Part shown: in pieces, positions 34,472-46,069 of the stretch
Position numbering within the stretch: position 1 is the stretch's first letter
How the letters are laid out: every line of letters begins with the position of its first letter
DNA from: Auriscalpium vulgare
Lineage: Eukaryota; Basidiomycota; Agaricomycetes; Russulales; Auriscalpiaceae
Direction of reading: 5' to 3'
DNA: 64,000 bases
Assembly: GCA_019915015.1 (NCBI GenBank)
Contig: JAHBBC010000006.1
Coordinates: forward strand, 1,550,001-1,614,000
Program-made: the position numbers and the translations under genes
Notes under the pieces: generated by a model
Database searches by the model: none
What the model saw: only the letters and a program-made list of their open reading frames with translations
What the model was told of the DNA's origin: nothing

Positions 34472-36779
34472 TCATGCTGCCGGCTTGCGCTGCGCTTGCG
34501 TGACGATACTCCTCGGGCCGCGCTTTGCCATGGCCCAGATGAAGACCAAGATAATGATAGCGAACTGCATCCACAGCCAGACCTCCAACATAAACGCAGC
34601 CAGGCGTTGCCGCCTAGTCTGTGCAAGAGTGGGTTGTGTAGCTCCAGATACGGGGGCATCCGCCGGTGATGCAGCAGCGGGGACCTGATTCAATGCGATG
34701 ACAGTGTCCCGAGATGCCAATCCGCTGGGGACATCGCTGTCCTCGAAAACGGGAAGGGCAGGCCGGCGGCGTCTTAGAGGCATCGATGCATTAGATTGAA
34801 AGCGCCTGTCCACCCAAGAATCGGTGCGTGAGCGCACGACTTCTGACAGGCGGCTGGTCCTTGAGTACGTCGACTTCTTCGGGGTCGTGTCGGGGTCGTC
34901 CACGGGCCCGTCTCCGAGTGCTGGTAGGAACGTGGAGAGGCTAGACTCTGGCTGCATGACGGAACCAATAGATGGAAAGGGGGTGGGGGCGAGGGATGGA
35001 GATGGAAGTGGCGACACCTCAGAGGCATCGAAGACGCTGTAGAGGCTACTGGTGCGCAGGTGATGATTCCCACCATTTGGCGGCCAGTCGTCACCGAATT
35101 CACTGCCTAACTCACTCCCAAGTGTGGGTAGGCGAGACGCAGAGCGAAGCGATATATCAGAGGCCACATCTGGGGAGATGGGAGCAATGTCCAAGGAAGA
35201 CACGGATGGAGAGCGAAATGTGTGATCAAGTGGCTGCGAATCAAAGACGTCGCCAGACGGCGAGGTAACGATCGCAGCTCTGGGTGCATTTGAGGGACCA
35301 TGCCCGTCGGCGACGTCGAACAATCCCACTACTGTCTTTCGACTTCTGTGAGGGAGCGCAACGCCATTGAGTGCGCCTTGCTCAGCGCGGACCGTACTGT
35401 GCATGTGGGTGGCGATACCGTCCTCAAATGCGCCGGTTATGGACAAGCGGCTGACATCCCCGTTGACTGTGCGCCTCAAACTGCGAAACCGGACTGTCGA
35501 GCTCTGCCATGGCTCCAAGTCGCCCGGGGAGGTACCCAGCTCGGCGCCTTCCATGATCTCGAGCTCGACATCGGGGTCGTCTTCGAGGTACGCGTATAAT
35601 CGACGAATTGTCTCGGCTTCAACTTGCGCATCGCGGAGCTTCGCTGCCGTGTCCCGCTGTTGCTCGTCAATTTGGGCATTCGCTTGCTCCAGTTCGCGTA
35701 CTTTTCCCAGGAGCCGAATGACGAGCGAGTTTTCGAATGGAGCAGGCGACGAAGCGATGGAAGCATGGGACGGCGAAGGGGAACGAGAACGAGGTGTCTC
35801 GCGATCATCATGGATGTCCTCCGGCGAACTTGACCGAGCAAAGAGTTGGATGGAAATGTCAGAGACAACCGGTGCCACTAATGTGTTGACGAGACCTCCG
35901 CCAGGAGCAAAGTCCCGGGGTTGGCCTCCGTCGTCGTCCCGCTTTCCCCGTAGAGCCTTGACACGTTCCTCCCATTCCTGTCTCTTTTGCCAAGCTTCAT
36001 GACTTCCTCGCTCGAGTAGCTGGGACTGACGCTCCAACTCCTCGCTCCGGGCGCGCGCGTCGTCGAGCTCCTCCCGTAGAGAGATGATCTCCTTTTCGAG
36101 CTTCCCGAGCTTCCTCTTGCCAGCACGGTCAGCCTCCGTCGACTCCGTCTCGAGCTTCTCGAGCTTGTAGAGCAGTTCGGCATTCTGATCTGACAAGAGA
36201 GCGAGGTCTGCGTGGGAGACAGATATGCGCCGCGATGGTGTGCGTCCCCGAGGGGCGGCGGACGAACGGCGAGGGAGACTGCTGGAGTACAAATATGGGG
36301 ATGGGGCAGGACCGGGAGATGTCACGGGCGTCGCGTTGGGAGTGTCGCCTGAGCTGGATGGAAATCGGGCGAGAAGAGCCTCGTGCTTGTTCTTCAGTGC
36401 GACATTACTGTGGTAGAGATTCCGGGACAGTTCGGACGTAATGGACAGCGCTGTATGGATGTTGAGTAGTGTGGTGAGCAAGACACACGAAGGACGTACC
36501 ACGTTCACGTCCTCGGATGATATCGTCGGCTCGTGAAAGAATGCTCGATACTTCACTCGGCCAGTGCTCGACGGCCGACGATCCATCGTCATGTGCGAGA
36601 TCGCCCTGCGCGCCGGGCTCACTATGGGGGAATTCATGGCTCTCCTCGACGAGGCTTTCTGTGCTACTGGCAGGTGGGGTAGCCAGTCGATATGGGGGAG
36701 GAGGCGATGCCTTCTGGCTTGCTCGACGTTTCTGGGCAGGAGGACGAGGACGCATAGCGGCTGGAAGTGAGCTCGACAT
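34472..36779 (-). CDS. tail-anchored coiled-coil protein, function unknown
   Basis: I do not recognise this gene beyond its layout. It starts MSSSLPAAMRPRPPAQKRRA at 36779; one intron (about 36518-36470) gives IIRGRERALSITSELSRNLY. A Ser/Pro-rich stretch precedes a coiled coil at about 36220-35900 (LLSDQNAELLYKLEKLETES, GKRKLGKLEKEIISLREELD, ERQSQLLERG). A second helical segment is at about 35720-35590 (RLLGKVRELEQANAQIDEQQ). Then follows a long disordered region with many Ser-Pro sites, and finally a hydrophobic C-terminal helix, VWLWMQFAIIILVFIWAMAK, followed by a basic tail ending at 34472. Such a protein would sit in the cytosol anchored to ER, nuclear envelope or mitochondria and could act as a tether or scaffold; that is inference from shape only. 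Confidence 0.65.
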
Positions 36780-38276
36780 CGAGATGTGCAGGGGATAGGA
36801 AAGATAAAGGGAAGTCTGCCGACGAGGAAAGCGGCGAGGCAGCCATAAATAAGTAAGCGGTCAGTCGGAATGCAGGCTGTCACTGTCAGTCAGGCTTGAA
36901 ATGAGGCGCGCTCACTGTCAGCCCGGTCCTTTGCCATTCCGCCTCTTCCGACAACATGCTTGCGTCAACAATGGCTGCCAGATGGCGGCGTCGGCATCCT
37001 CTCGGTGCGGTATTCAATTTCCTACCTATTCCCGCTCGGGGACCGTATTGCAAACATCTAGAACTCAGGTACTGCGTTCTGGACACTCAGAGTACTCAGC
37101 GCTGGGAGGCGTTTTGTCTCGCCACCAAGCATCATCAGCAGATACAGGGTCAAGCGGCCTCAAGCTACGGAGACTACGTCGGCCCCATCCATTCCGCGCT
37201 TCCAGCGTTGAACGCCGTCCTCGGCGTGGGCCAGCATCCCATTGAGCTCATTCCCGCGACATCGCCGATGCGGCGGCGGCGCGCAAGGTCGTTTCGTAGC
37301 CCCCATCACAGGCTAAGATCAGGAGGACTCCCTGGCCCGGCTGGCTAGAGCCTTGGGGCACCTCAGAATCGGTCGATATCTAAATCCAAACAGTTTCCGG
37401 AGCTGGCAGTGTCGGTCCAGTTCCAGTCTTGCCCGTTGTGCCTTGGATCTGCAGTTGGATGATGCCCACGTCCAACCGGCAGTCATGGAACTTTAGCTTC
37501 CGGCGTGCTTACGCATGGATCCGAGACAAGTACATGATGAGGCGACCTCTAGTCTCCCCGAGGCAGAGTAGACAGCTTCAACCTTCGCAAGCTCAGGATC
37601 AGCTACTAGCTGTCTGACGCGACCTCGCGCGTTGGATAGCTTATATGGCGGAACGACTGTCTGACGCGCAAGGCCGGCAACGGAGACTAGTTGGCTAGTA
37701 TCTTTGGGCGATCTCGCACACTTTGATTCGCGATCACAGCGCAGCATCAACGGAGAATTCGAAATCTTTCTAGGTTCACTGTCTCCCGCGACGAAGGTAC
37801 ACTCTATCATAACTGTACCGAGATGATAAGGTAAACACCGTCGTATTGACTGCAGCGCCGTCAGAAGCGGAAGAAATCCAGGAAACCATTACTAGGTCGG
37901 GATCTGCACGCTCGAATATGGCACGAATATATCTCCGAGAGCTTCAGAGTCTGTGTCTCGTCGTTGTCTATTCAATCTCTCAACTCCACTGTGTCTTTGT
38001 GCAGCGACCGGCGCAGGGACGTCGATTGACAACCCCTGTGGAGTATCGCACAGTTGTTTCCGAGGTCCATACTTCAGTAGTAGTGGTTTTGAAACATCTT
38101 GCAGGGCCGTCTTTTCCTTGAGCGGATCAAGTGTCAGCATAACATGCATCTGGACCCTGGTGCGCGTCCGATATTTATTTCCCGGGCTTACTAACTTCAC
38201 TCACCCGGCGGGCCATCATCGTGCAGCGCGTACAAAAGCAACGCTTGGTGGGTGGTGGGGCCAGCATCGTCTCGCC
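36780..38276. other. 1.5 kb without a supported gene
   Basis: Divergent region between the coiled-coil gene and the GMC oxidoreductase. Short open frames occur (for example 36956-37348 on plus, 130 codons), but none has a recognisable domain or a neat intron pattern. An AT-rich TTATTTAT (minus strand, about 36846-36853) lies roughly 70 bp upstream of the coiled-coil start. TATTTATT near 38172 lies about 100 bp upstream of the GMC start. The region could hold a long promoter or a non-coding transcript. Confidence 0.4.
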
Positions 38277-40551
38277 ATGCTGGTCGTCTTCATAGCCCTT
38301 TTCGCCTCGGCTTTGAGGCCGGTAATGGCCACCCTCTACTCCGATCCTTCTCAGATTCCTGCTGGCACATCGTACTCATACATCATTGTCGGAGGTAAGT
38401 GTGCCACAGCTCGGAATGGCCGCGGTATTGACGCATCTCAGCGGGGCCCGGTGGAAGTGTCATGGCTAACAGGCTCTCGGAGGACTCGTCTAACCGTATC
38501 TTGTTGATTGAATCCGGCCCCAGGTGCGTTGCAACTCCCAAGAGCCTGAGTTCGCCGACTGACCGCCAACGACAGCGATTCCGTGAACCCCTACATCCAG
38601 GTTCCTTTCCTGGCCAACTCTCTTTTTCCCACCAGCGTGTCGTGGAACTACAGCACTGTTCCGCAAGCATCCCTCGGAGGACGCCAGGTGCCTTACCCTA
38701 GAGGGCATACTCTCGGCGGCTCCACCTCAATTAGTAAGTGCAAAATCCTGTCCACAGTATCATGTGCTGAAGGAAGGCAACGACATCAAGATTCTATGGT
38801 CTGGACGCGTGGACCCAGCGATGATTATGATGCTTGGGCGACGGCCATCGGTGATTCTGCGTTATCGTGGAACAATATGCAAGGGATTTTCCAAGGGGTG
38901 CGTATCAGTTTAAATACAACTCATGCGTCCTAACCGTAGCCTGAAACTAGGTGGAGAACCTAGTCCCTCCTGCAGACGGCCATGACACCGCCGGGCAAGT
39001 GACGCCATCCATCCACGGTACCAATGGCCCCGTCAAGATCAGTGTCCAAGGATACCCCCAAGACTTCGACAGCAAGATCTATAGTGCAGTCAGTCAATTG
39101 AGTGAGGAGTTTCCTTTCAACCAGGATATGAGCTCAGGCAACCCCCTTGGAATCGGTACGTGGGCACAAGCTGTCCTCGTGCATATGTCTGATATTTTGC
39201 CTTGTGAAAAGGGTATTCGCTGTACGCCATCGGAGATGGAAAGCGCAGCAGTGCCGCTGCCGCTTACCTTACGCCCATCCTCGACCAAAGGCAGAATCTC
39301 GACATCCTCGTCAACACCCGGGTCACTAAGGTCATCCAGACGGGAACCTCTGGTGGCCTCCCCGTGTTTAATGGTGTCCAATTCGCGCAGAGTGCAACCG
39401 GTGCGTCTCATCTGAGTCATAGCAGTCTGTCTTCCGAACTGACATGATTATGGCCCCAGGGTCGCGATACGCACTCAACGCGACTAAGGATGTGATTCTC
39501 TCCGCTGGTGCCGTCAACACACCCCAGATTCTCCAGTTGTCAGGCATCGGCGATCCCGATGAACTCTCGAAGCTTCAAATAACTGCCCTCGTCAATCTTC
39601 CGGACGTCGGCAAGAATCTGCAGGACCACGTCGTGCTCCCGAATGTCTTCACCGTGAATACGAGCTACTCTAACGACGATCTTCGCTGGAACGACACGCT
39701 TTTCGCTGCAAATCTTGCGCAGTGGGACGCGGAGAAAAATGGCCCTTTCGCCACTGGGCCGTCTGCTTCAGTCGGCTGGCTCAGGCTCCCGTCGAATTCA
39801 AGCATTCTTGCGGCGGTCGCCACGGATCCGTCATCTGGACCCCATTCTCCGCATATCGAGTTTGTCTTCGGCGTGCGTAATTCCAAAGCTATGTCGCCTT
39901 CTATTTTGACACATGCCCGTGCAGGATGCGTTCGCGTCTTTCGTGGCCGCTCCGCCAGACACCGGACGCCACATGACGCTGGCTAGCAACCTGATCACAC
40001 CTACCTCTCGCAAGTTTGAATCGTCATTCTGATCGGTTGAAATCTGATCATGCTTCTGTTCACAGGTGGAACAGTCACACTGGCCTCCACAGACCCATTC
40101 GAGGCGCCGCTGATTGACCCTGCCTTCCTCTCAACGGACTTCGACATCCATACGATACGAGAAGGTATCAAGGCTGCGAAGCGATTTGCAGCGGCCCCGG
40201 CCTGGGATGGTTACATCATCGGTCCCTACGGAGACTTCGCCGACGCCGAAACTGACGCGGACTTGGAGGCTTACGCACGGCGGAACGCAGCGACGGTTTT
40301 CCACCCCTCATGCACGGCATTCATGTCTCCCGCGGACTCTGATGTCGGTGTCCTCAATCCTGACTTCACTGTCAAGAAGACCAAGGGTCTTCGTGTCGTT
40401 GATGCCAGCGTTTTCGTAAGCACTCTCAACTCATATGTTGTGCTTGGGCTCATAAGCCTTGCTTTCCACGCAGCCATTCATCCCTACCGCTCACCCGACG
40501 GCGCCGATATACTTTTTTGCTGAGCGGGCGGCACAATGGATCACAGGTTGA
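38277..40551 (+). CDS. secreted GMC oxidoreductase (aryl-alcohol oxidase group)
   Basis: A FAD enzyme that oxidises alcohols and supplies H2O2 in lignocellulose decay. A signal peptide is seen (MLVVFIALFASALRPVMATL). The FAD dinucleotide fold is split by an intron: YIIVG joins to AGPGGSVMANRLSEDSSNRI, giving GxGxxG, then LLIESG. GMC signatures follow: YPRGHTLGGSTSI (38695-38733), DSMVWTRGPSDDYDAW, then ILSAGAVNTPQILQLSGIGD (about 39500-39552) and VGKNLQDHVVLP. The catalytic pair is the His in FHPSCTAFMSPADSDVG (about 40300-40350) and the His in FIPTAHPTAPIYFFAERAAQ, reached over an intron (about 40417-40474) and ending at TGA 40549-40551. At least seven introns occur. The substrate (aryl alcohol, glucose or other) is not decided by these motifs. 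Confidence 0.88.
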
Positions 40552-40976
40552 TTTTCTGACTCCTTAACTTCACGCCTTCTTATCAACATTCACTACATCA
40601 TTCGTACTCTCTTTTCAATCACTACCATTTGCTTTGTATACCCTGTGCTAACATATATCATCATCTATTCAATAATGTTTTATCCAGATAGACTGAGAGC
40701 GTCTTCTGGTGTGCCGTGTGGAGCGTTTGCGGGATCGCTGGTGTTGAACGTTGAACGTTGAAGGCCCGGCCGCCACCTTGTGCCATTTGATGAGCCCCGA
40801 TCAGCGCGTCAACGAGGCAATTATATGAATACTGAGTCCTGACGCTTCTGAATAGTATCCGATATGCGAGATCCAAAACAAAATTTGCTTGGGTGCGAAG
40901 ATGGTCGGGGAATGGAGTGAGTGGCAGATACATGGTAATAAGACAAATTTACTAGTAAGAACTCAGAAGTGCTAGC
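40552..40976. other. convergent intergenic region
   Basis: About 425 bp between the 3' ends of the GMC gene and the FG nucleoporin. Rich in T early, fitting 3' untranslated sequence. Holds a short tandem repeat (listed separately). No gene seen. Confidence 0.5.
40743..40762. repeat. GTTGAAC tandem repeat
   Basis: Two perfect copies of GTTGAAC followed by six bases of a third. Confidence 0.7.
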
Positions 40977-43900
40977 TTAAGACTTCTCCGCCTTCTGGGC
41001 AGTTGTCCCAAATGTGAACGAGCCCCCAGTCGATGACGGCTGTCCGAACCCGAAGGCGCTCGGAGTGATACTGCTCGTCTGTCCGAAGAGAGAGGCGACC
41101 CCACCGCTCGCGCTCGGCGCCGGCGCACCGCTGGCTGCAGGTGTTGTCGCCGACGCTCCCGCATTGAATGGACTACCAAAGGGGAAGGTTTTGACAGGCG
41201 CAGGTGTGGCGGCACTTGACGCACCAGGCGCAGCGAAAGAGAACGACGACTTTGCCGGTGTTGCGGGAGTCCCTGATGCTGAGGCGGTGGTCGAGGTGGT
41301 AAATGGGAAAGCAGTCTTGGAAGCATCGGAAGGAGTAGGCTTGGCCGGTGTTCCAAAGGAGAAGACAGAGGGTGCAGTCGATGAAGGAGCAAAGGGATTC
41401 GGGGTCGATGCGGGTGCTTTGGCGTTATCGCCAGATGAAGTGTTGAGTGCTGAAGACTGAGATCCGGGCGCGTTGTTGAAATTAAAGACACCGCTGCTGA
41501 GCGATGATGTGGGCTTCTCGTCTCCTGCACCCGGTCCGAACGAAGCAAACGAGGGCACTGCGGGTCGTTGAGAAGAAGCACTTTCAGCCACAGGCGCCGG
41601 GGTAGGTTGTGATGGCTTCGGTGGCCCGAAACTGAAGGTAGCAGGGGTGGGTTTGGCTTCTTCAGACTTTCCAGATGTGGACTGAGTACCCGAGGTAACA
41701 GCGGGCTTGCCTGGAAGACCAAAGCTGAACCTCCCGGCTGACGAAGGGGCGTCCGCCACTTTCGTGGGCGCTGTAAAGGATGATTGACCAAGCGGCGACG
41801 GTTTCACCGCTTCGGACGACTTGACCCCAAAGATCGGAGGAACGTTGGAGTTCGCAGGGGATGAGGTTGCGCTGGAAGCAGTGGGGGCAGAAAAGAGAGA
41901 CGACGTCGCTATAGGTGGATTGCCCTTAGGCTGATGTGCTGACGGGCCGAACGAGAACACAGAAGGAGCAGGAGCGGCGGTTGGTGTGAACGGAGCCGGC
42001 TTGGGCTCTGTTGGGGCAGTAGCCGGCGTAGCATCTTTGGAGAAGAAGTTCGAGATGCTGCTGCTAGGGGGCTGCGTCGGCGCATTGAAAAGTGGCTGCG
42101 CAGGCGGCGTGAATGTCCCAGTCGACGGGGCGAGTTTGTTCTCCGCCGCGCTTGGCTGTGATAAGACAGGAGGGAGCGAAGGCTTGAATAAATCTGGTTT
42201 TGCGCTAGCAGCATCGGCTGATTTGATACCAATTGGTAGGCCAGCGTTGGTGGGTACAGGCGTCGACGCCACCCCTCCCAGTTGAGATGCTTTCGCTGCC
42301 GCAGCCGCTTTGTCCGCCGCAGCTCTGTCTGATGCAGCCTTCTCGGCAGCTGCCTTCTGCTCGGTAATCTTCCTCTGCTCCATGTCCTTCTTTGCCTTTT
42401 CTTCCTCTGTTTTCCGCCGAAGTCGCGCCATCGCTTCCGCCTCAATCTCCTGCTTCTCCCACTTGGAGTAGGACTTCGAGGAACGAAGGTTTGGACTCAT
42501 CTCTGGGGGCTTCACCATGGAACTGGCGTACAGTGACGTGACGCGACGACCAATGTGAGATGGCTGAGCTTGCGAAAGGGATGTGATCCGAAGACCGAGG
42601 TTTGTGGCAACGGACTGGCCGAATGACTGGCTCTTGCGGATCGGACTGCTAGGCATGGATGTCGATGACCACAACAATTCTTTCCCCGGAGGTAAAGGGG
42701 ACTCTTGGCGGTGCGTAAGGCTCCGACGACCATGACTGATGTTCAGACCCTCCGGTGCAGAATTGGGCGTCTCGGGCTCGGTGGACGATTTGTCCTGCCA
42801 GGCTAGTTCGCGGCGCGCCTTAGCTTCTCGATATTCATCCTCATTATACCAACGTTCGACTATGGCAATGACGGAAACCGCCCGATCTGGGTGTTCGGAG
42901 TCCACGGGCTGCGAGGAGATGAGTAGAGTTCCGGTTTTGATATGAGGCCACGCACCATGCTGAATTTCGGTCGATCTTCCTTCACCAATACCTTCCGCAG
43001 CCGACGCCCATTAGGGCCAACCTTAAACTCTACTCCGAATGCCTCCCATTCTTCGCCCACGCGGCGACCTTTGCACAAAGGATCTTGCGAGGCCTGGGTG
43101 CCTTCCATTGAAACGTCACTGTCCGAGATCCCATAGTGATCTTGCCGCTGCCGTGAGGCTTTCCCTCGACTTCTTCGCTCATCACCGTCACTGTCGCTGG
43201 TGGAAAGGTCTTCATCGTCACGGCCGCGCTTTTGGCCGCGGTGGGAAGTCAGAGACTGCCTCTGCCTGCGCCTCCTATGGCGGCTGGACTTGTCCTCATC
43301 CTGATCATCGAAGAATGAATCCTCCTCTCCTCCAAATGTAGAGCCCGCTTCGGCACGATGCCGTTTCTTGCCCCGGTGAGACGCCGGTAGGTCAGACAAC
43401 TCGTCGACCATGTCGACGTCTTCCGCCTCTTCGAGAAGAGACTTCTGCCGATTCGACACCTTCCGACGTCTTTTATCGTGTCTTCGGCCGAGATTTGATT
43501 CAAGATCTCCATCGTCGCCCGAGTCAGCTGTCCGCTTCGTGCGTGTGTTGACGTCTTCTGAAAAAGAGGTTGTGTCTTTCGGTTCTTCAGACCTATAATT
43601 GGGTGAGACCGTGTAAGTGAACGAGCGTATGCGCGAGACGCACGGGGTCAATTGTCCGGCAACCTCGTCTGGCTCCACCACAGGCAGGTGTGGCGTCCCT
43701 TGCCTGCTCTCCGCACGGACTGACGTCAATCGTAGACTGTGCATCGGTTCGCGGAAAGAGAGAGCTGATGACCTCAATGGGGAATCGGTTCGCCTACAAA
43801 GTATATGAGACAAATGACATGGATGACTTGAGAGCGACGTACACTGGCGTAGTCAAATTTCTCCGTTCGTTGTCTCGCCCGATACCTCCCTGAGCTAAAA

Positions 43901-44453
43901 TTGCAGTCGGAGGCCCCAAAATGGCCCCATCGGCCATGCCTTGTGCTGCTTGTAGGTCAGCGGCCACACGCGCTCGTACAGAGTTTTTAGCTGACGCACC
44001 TCGTCCGGTGACGCCTGCTCTGGGTTGCAGCGCCTCCAATCCCGTAGCCATCTCCACACCACCCTGCTTCTGACGTCCTACTGCCGATTGAAGGCCAAGT
44101 CTACTCTGCGCCTTCCGGCCGTCCTCCTGAGCTAGGCGTGCAGCGGCGTACGCTACATTGAAGGGACGCTGATCGTGATCTGGAATTCCGTATCTCCGCC
44201 GCATAGAGCTGGAAGCAAAACGTCAGAGACCTGTGGATAGATGGCAAAAGGCATCATACAGTTTGTAGTGTCTTTCTTTCCATCTGAGGAAGAAGGTGCG
44301 GCCATGGCGGAACACAATGAGAGCAAACAGACCACATGCACCCAGCAGAGAGTATTTGAGGAGGGAAGAGAAGGTCGAGGTAGCGGACACCCTTCCGCGA
44401 CCAACTGGAAGGGAGTTGCCAAGAATGTCGGAGGACTCGAAGTCGTCGGACAT
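40977..44453 (-). CDS. FG-repeat nucleoporin with N-terminal membrane helix (POM121-like layout)
   Basis: Read as one gene of three main blocks. The start MSDDFESSDILGNSLPVGRG (44453) leads to one membrane helix, LLKYSLLGACGLFALIVF, and basic residues (RWKERHYKL). An intron (about 44260-44211) joins this to MRRRYGIPDHDQRPFNVAYA. A second intron with donor GTACGT (about 43846-43797) joins to the block with PHLPVVEPDEVAGQ and clusters of basic residues (RRHDKRRRKVSNRQK, RGKKRHRAEAG). A third intron (about 42950-42907) joins to SEHPDRAVSVIAIVERWYNE, an Ala-rich helical stretch near 42330 and then FG motifs such as SVFSFGP, RFSFGLP, TFSFGPP, SVFSFGT, SLFGQ, AFGFGQ and FTFGT, with the stop at 40977. 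FG repeats bind karyopherins in the pore. The gene could instead be two genes if the splice joins are wrong. Confidence 0.72.
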
Positions 44454-45158
44454 GATGGGCGGACGAGGAAGGGTGGTGCGTGATGTTGCCCGACGCGTGC
44501 AAGAGGCCAGGTCGCGCGTTGACGTAAGCACCTTTGGAGCGGAGCCTGAATTATCCTACAAAATCAATCCGAGTCTGCGCTTCAGGCTCTTGTCTCGTGC
44601 GTCGACGTCGTACCGGTAGCGACTATTGAAGTTTCTATCTCTCAGCTGTCTCTCAGCTGCATGGCTGGATCCTTTTTTTTCGTCTTTTATTGCCCCACTC
44701 GCTACTGCCTGGAGACATGGCAGACAGTGCTTTCGTCTCCTTACTTGTGACGTGGAAGAGGGAACCGCTTGGTCCACACTTGACAGTCCTGTATTCCGTG
44801 GTCTTTCGAGTACTAAACCGAGTCGTACATACTTAACTTACCAACGGAATGAATCCATGCCTCGCATCAGCCACGGTTCCGTCGGCGCGTCGGGACGAGT
44901 GTCCACAGTCGCTGTACGGATCAATACTGCATAGCAGCAACGTTTTCTCCGTATATGTCGCCAGCGCTGTCTGCTATGCGTGCTCGGAGGCCCGGAAGAT
45001 GATGAACAACATCCATCGTGCACGGACGCCATTGTGGGAAAGTTTGGCCGCAAATGTCCGCGCGCATATAAACGCATTCTCGTTCGAGCGTGTTTCGGCT
45101 GCGACGTAGTCGTTCTTATCCTCATCCCTTTCCTCACGCCCTTTGTCTCCTCCCTGCA
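44454..45158. other. divergent intergenic region, FG nucleoporin / cytochrome b5
   Basis: About 700 bp with only short open frames on both strands. It should hold both promoters. A TATA box candidate for cytochrome b5 is listed separately. Confidence 0.5.
45067..45072 (+). promoter_or_regulatory. TATA box candidate for cytochrome b5
   Basis: TATAAA lies 87-92 bp upstream of the ATG at 45159. Confidence 0.45.
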
Positions 45159-45822
45159 ATGGCCACCAAAATCGTCACTCTCACCGAGCTGCGGGAGCAC
45201 ACTGGCAAGAACGACATTTGGGTCCTCATTAACGGGAAAGGTGCGCTTTCATATCCAGCCAATCCGGGCGCCCAATTTTGTCTGACCATCTGTTGTCTCT
45301 AGTGTACGATGTCACCAAGTTCATTGACGAAGTGCGCACCACCCTCCATCAATCCAACAACCCTCTAACCTTGACTGCCTTGTAGCACCCCGGTGGCGAC
45401 GAGGTGATTCTGTCCGAGGCTGGTGAGAACCTGGCGGTAGTCGGCCACGTCAAGCCCCCACTGACCAGCTACCTCTATAGGCAAGGACGGAACAGAAGCA
45501 TTTGAGGACGTTGGCCACTCCGATGAGGCCCGTGCTCTCCTGCCCCCCATGCTTGTTGGGGAGTTCGACCATGGCGACGTACGTGGCGTTGTAATTCCTT
45601 CACGTAGGCGATGTTAACTCCCTATCAGGAGGCAAAGGCGAAGTCGTACCAGTCGACTGCATCAGCGGTTGCTATGGATAGCGCTGTTCAGCAGACGTCC
45701 AAGTACGTGGCGACCCTACTTCATATTGCTTGCGCCATTAACTTGCCGACCTTCACAGTGTCTTTTACTTTGTACCACTCGCTGCCCTCGTCGCCTACTT
45801 TGCCTGGAGGTTCTACGCTTAG
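45159..45822 (+). CDS. CYB5: cytochrome b5, tail-anchored
   Basis: An ER electron carrier that feeds desaturases, hydroxylases and P450s. Exons encode [20 protein letters not shown] with WVLINGK, then [23 protein letters not shown] (haem ligand His in HPGG), [20 protein letters not shown] (second haem ligand His in VGHS), [10 protein letters not shown] and the C-terminal membrane helix [19 protein letters not shown], with TAG at 45820-45822. About five short introns interrupt a protein of roughly 130 residues, the usual length. Both haem ligands are present. The final intron (about 45702-45758) separates the helix from the soluble domain. Confidence 0.93.
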
Positions 45823-46069
45823 ATTTTCCATCACATGTTATTATTTGTCCATATACTTCTTGATACTAGCTATCCACATCCTGCTTCACCTGGTACAACG
45901 TCGACTGTCTTGGAGGTCATTCTATCTCGCGGGTCTGTTCGCGCCTCTTGAGGCATTTACCTTGACCAATTCATTGGGGAATGGATGATGTGACTTCAAA
46001 CTCGGAATCTCAGCCAGCGCGAAAGCAGATTGCATTGGTCGTTGAGCGACGTCGACCCCTGTACTACAC

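Noticed and set aside
35367..36002. 211-codon plus-strand frame rich in Ser and Arg
   Set aside because: Antisense to the coiled-coil gene, whose heptad pattern is on the minus strand.
36956..37348. 130-codon plus-strand frame in the 1.5 kb gap
   Set aside because: No domain, no clear start context and no intron pattern like the neighbours; kept only as a note in the gap entry.
41014..41460. 148-codon plus-strand frame rich in Ala, Val and Gly
   Set aside because: Antisense shadow of the FG nucleoporin tail, whose FG motifs are on the minus strand.
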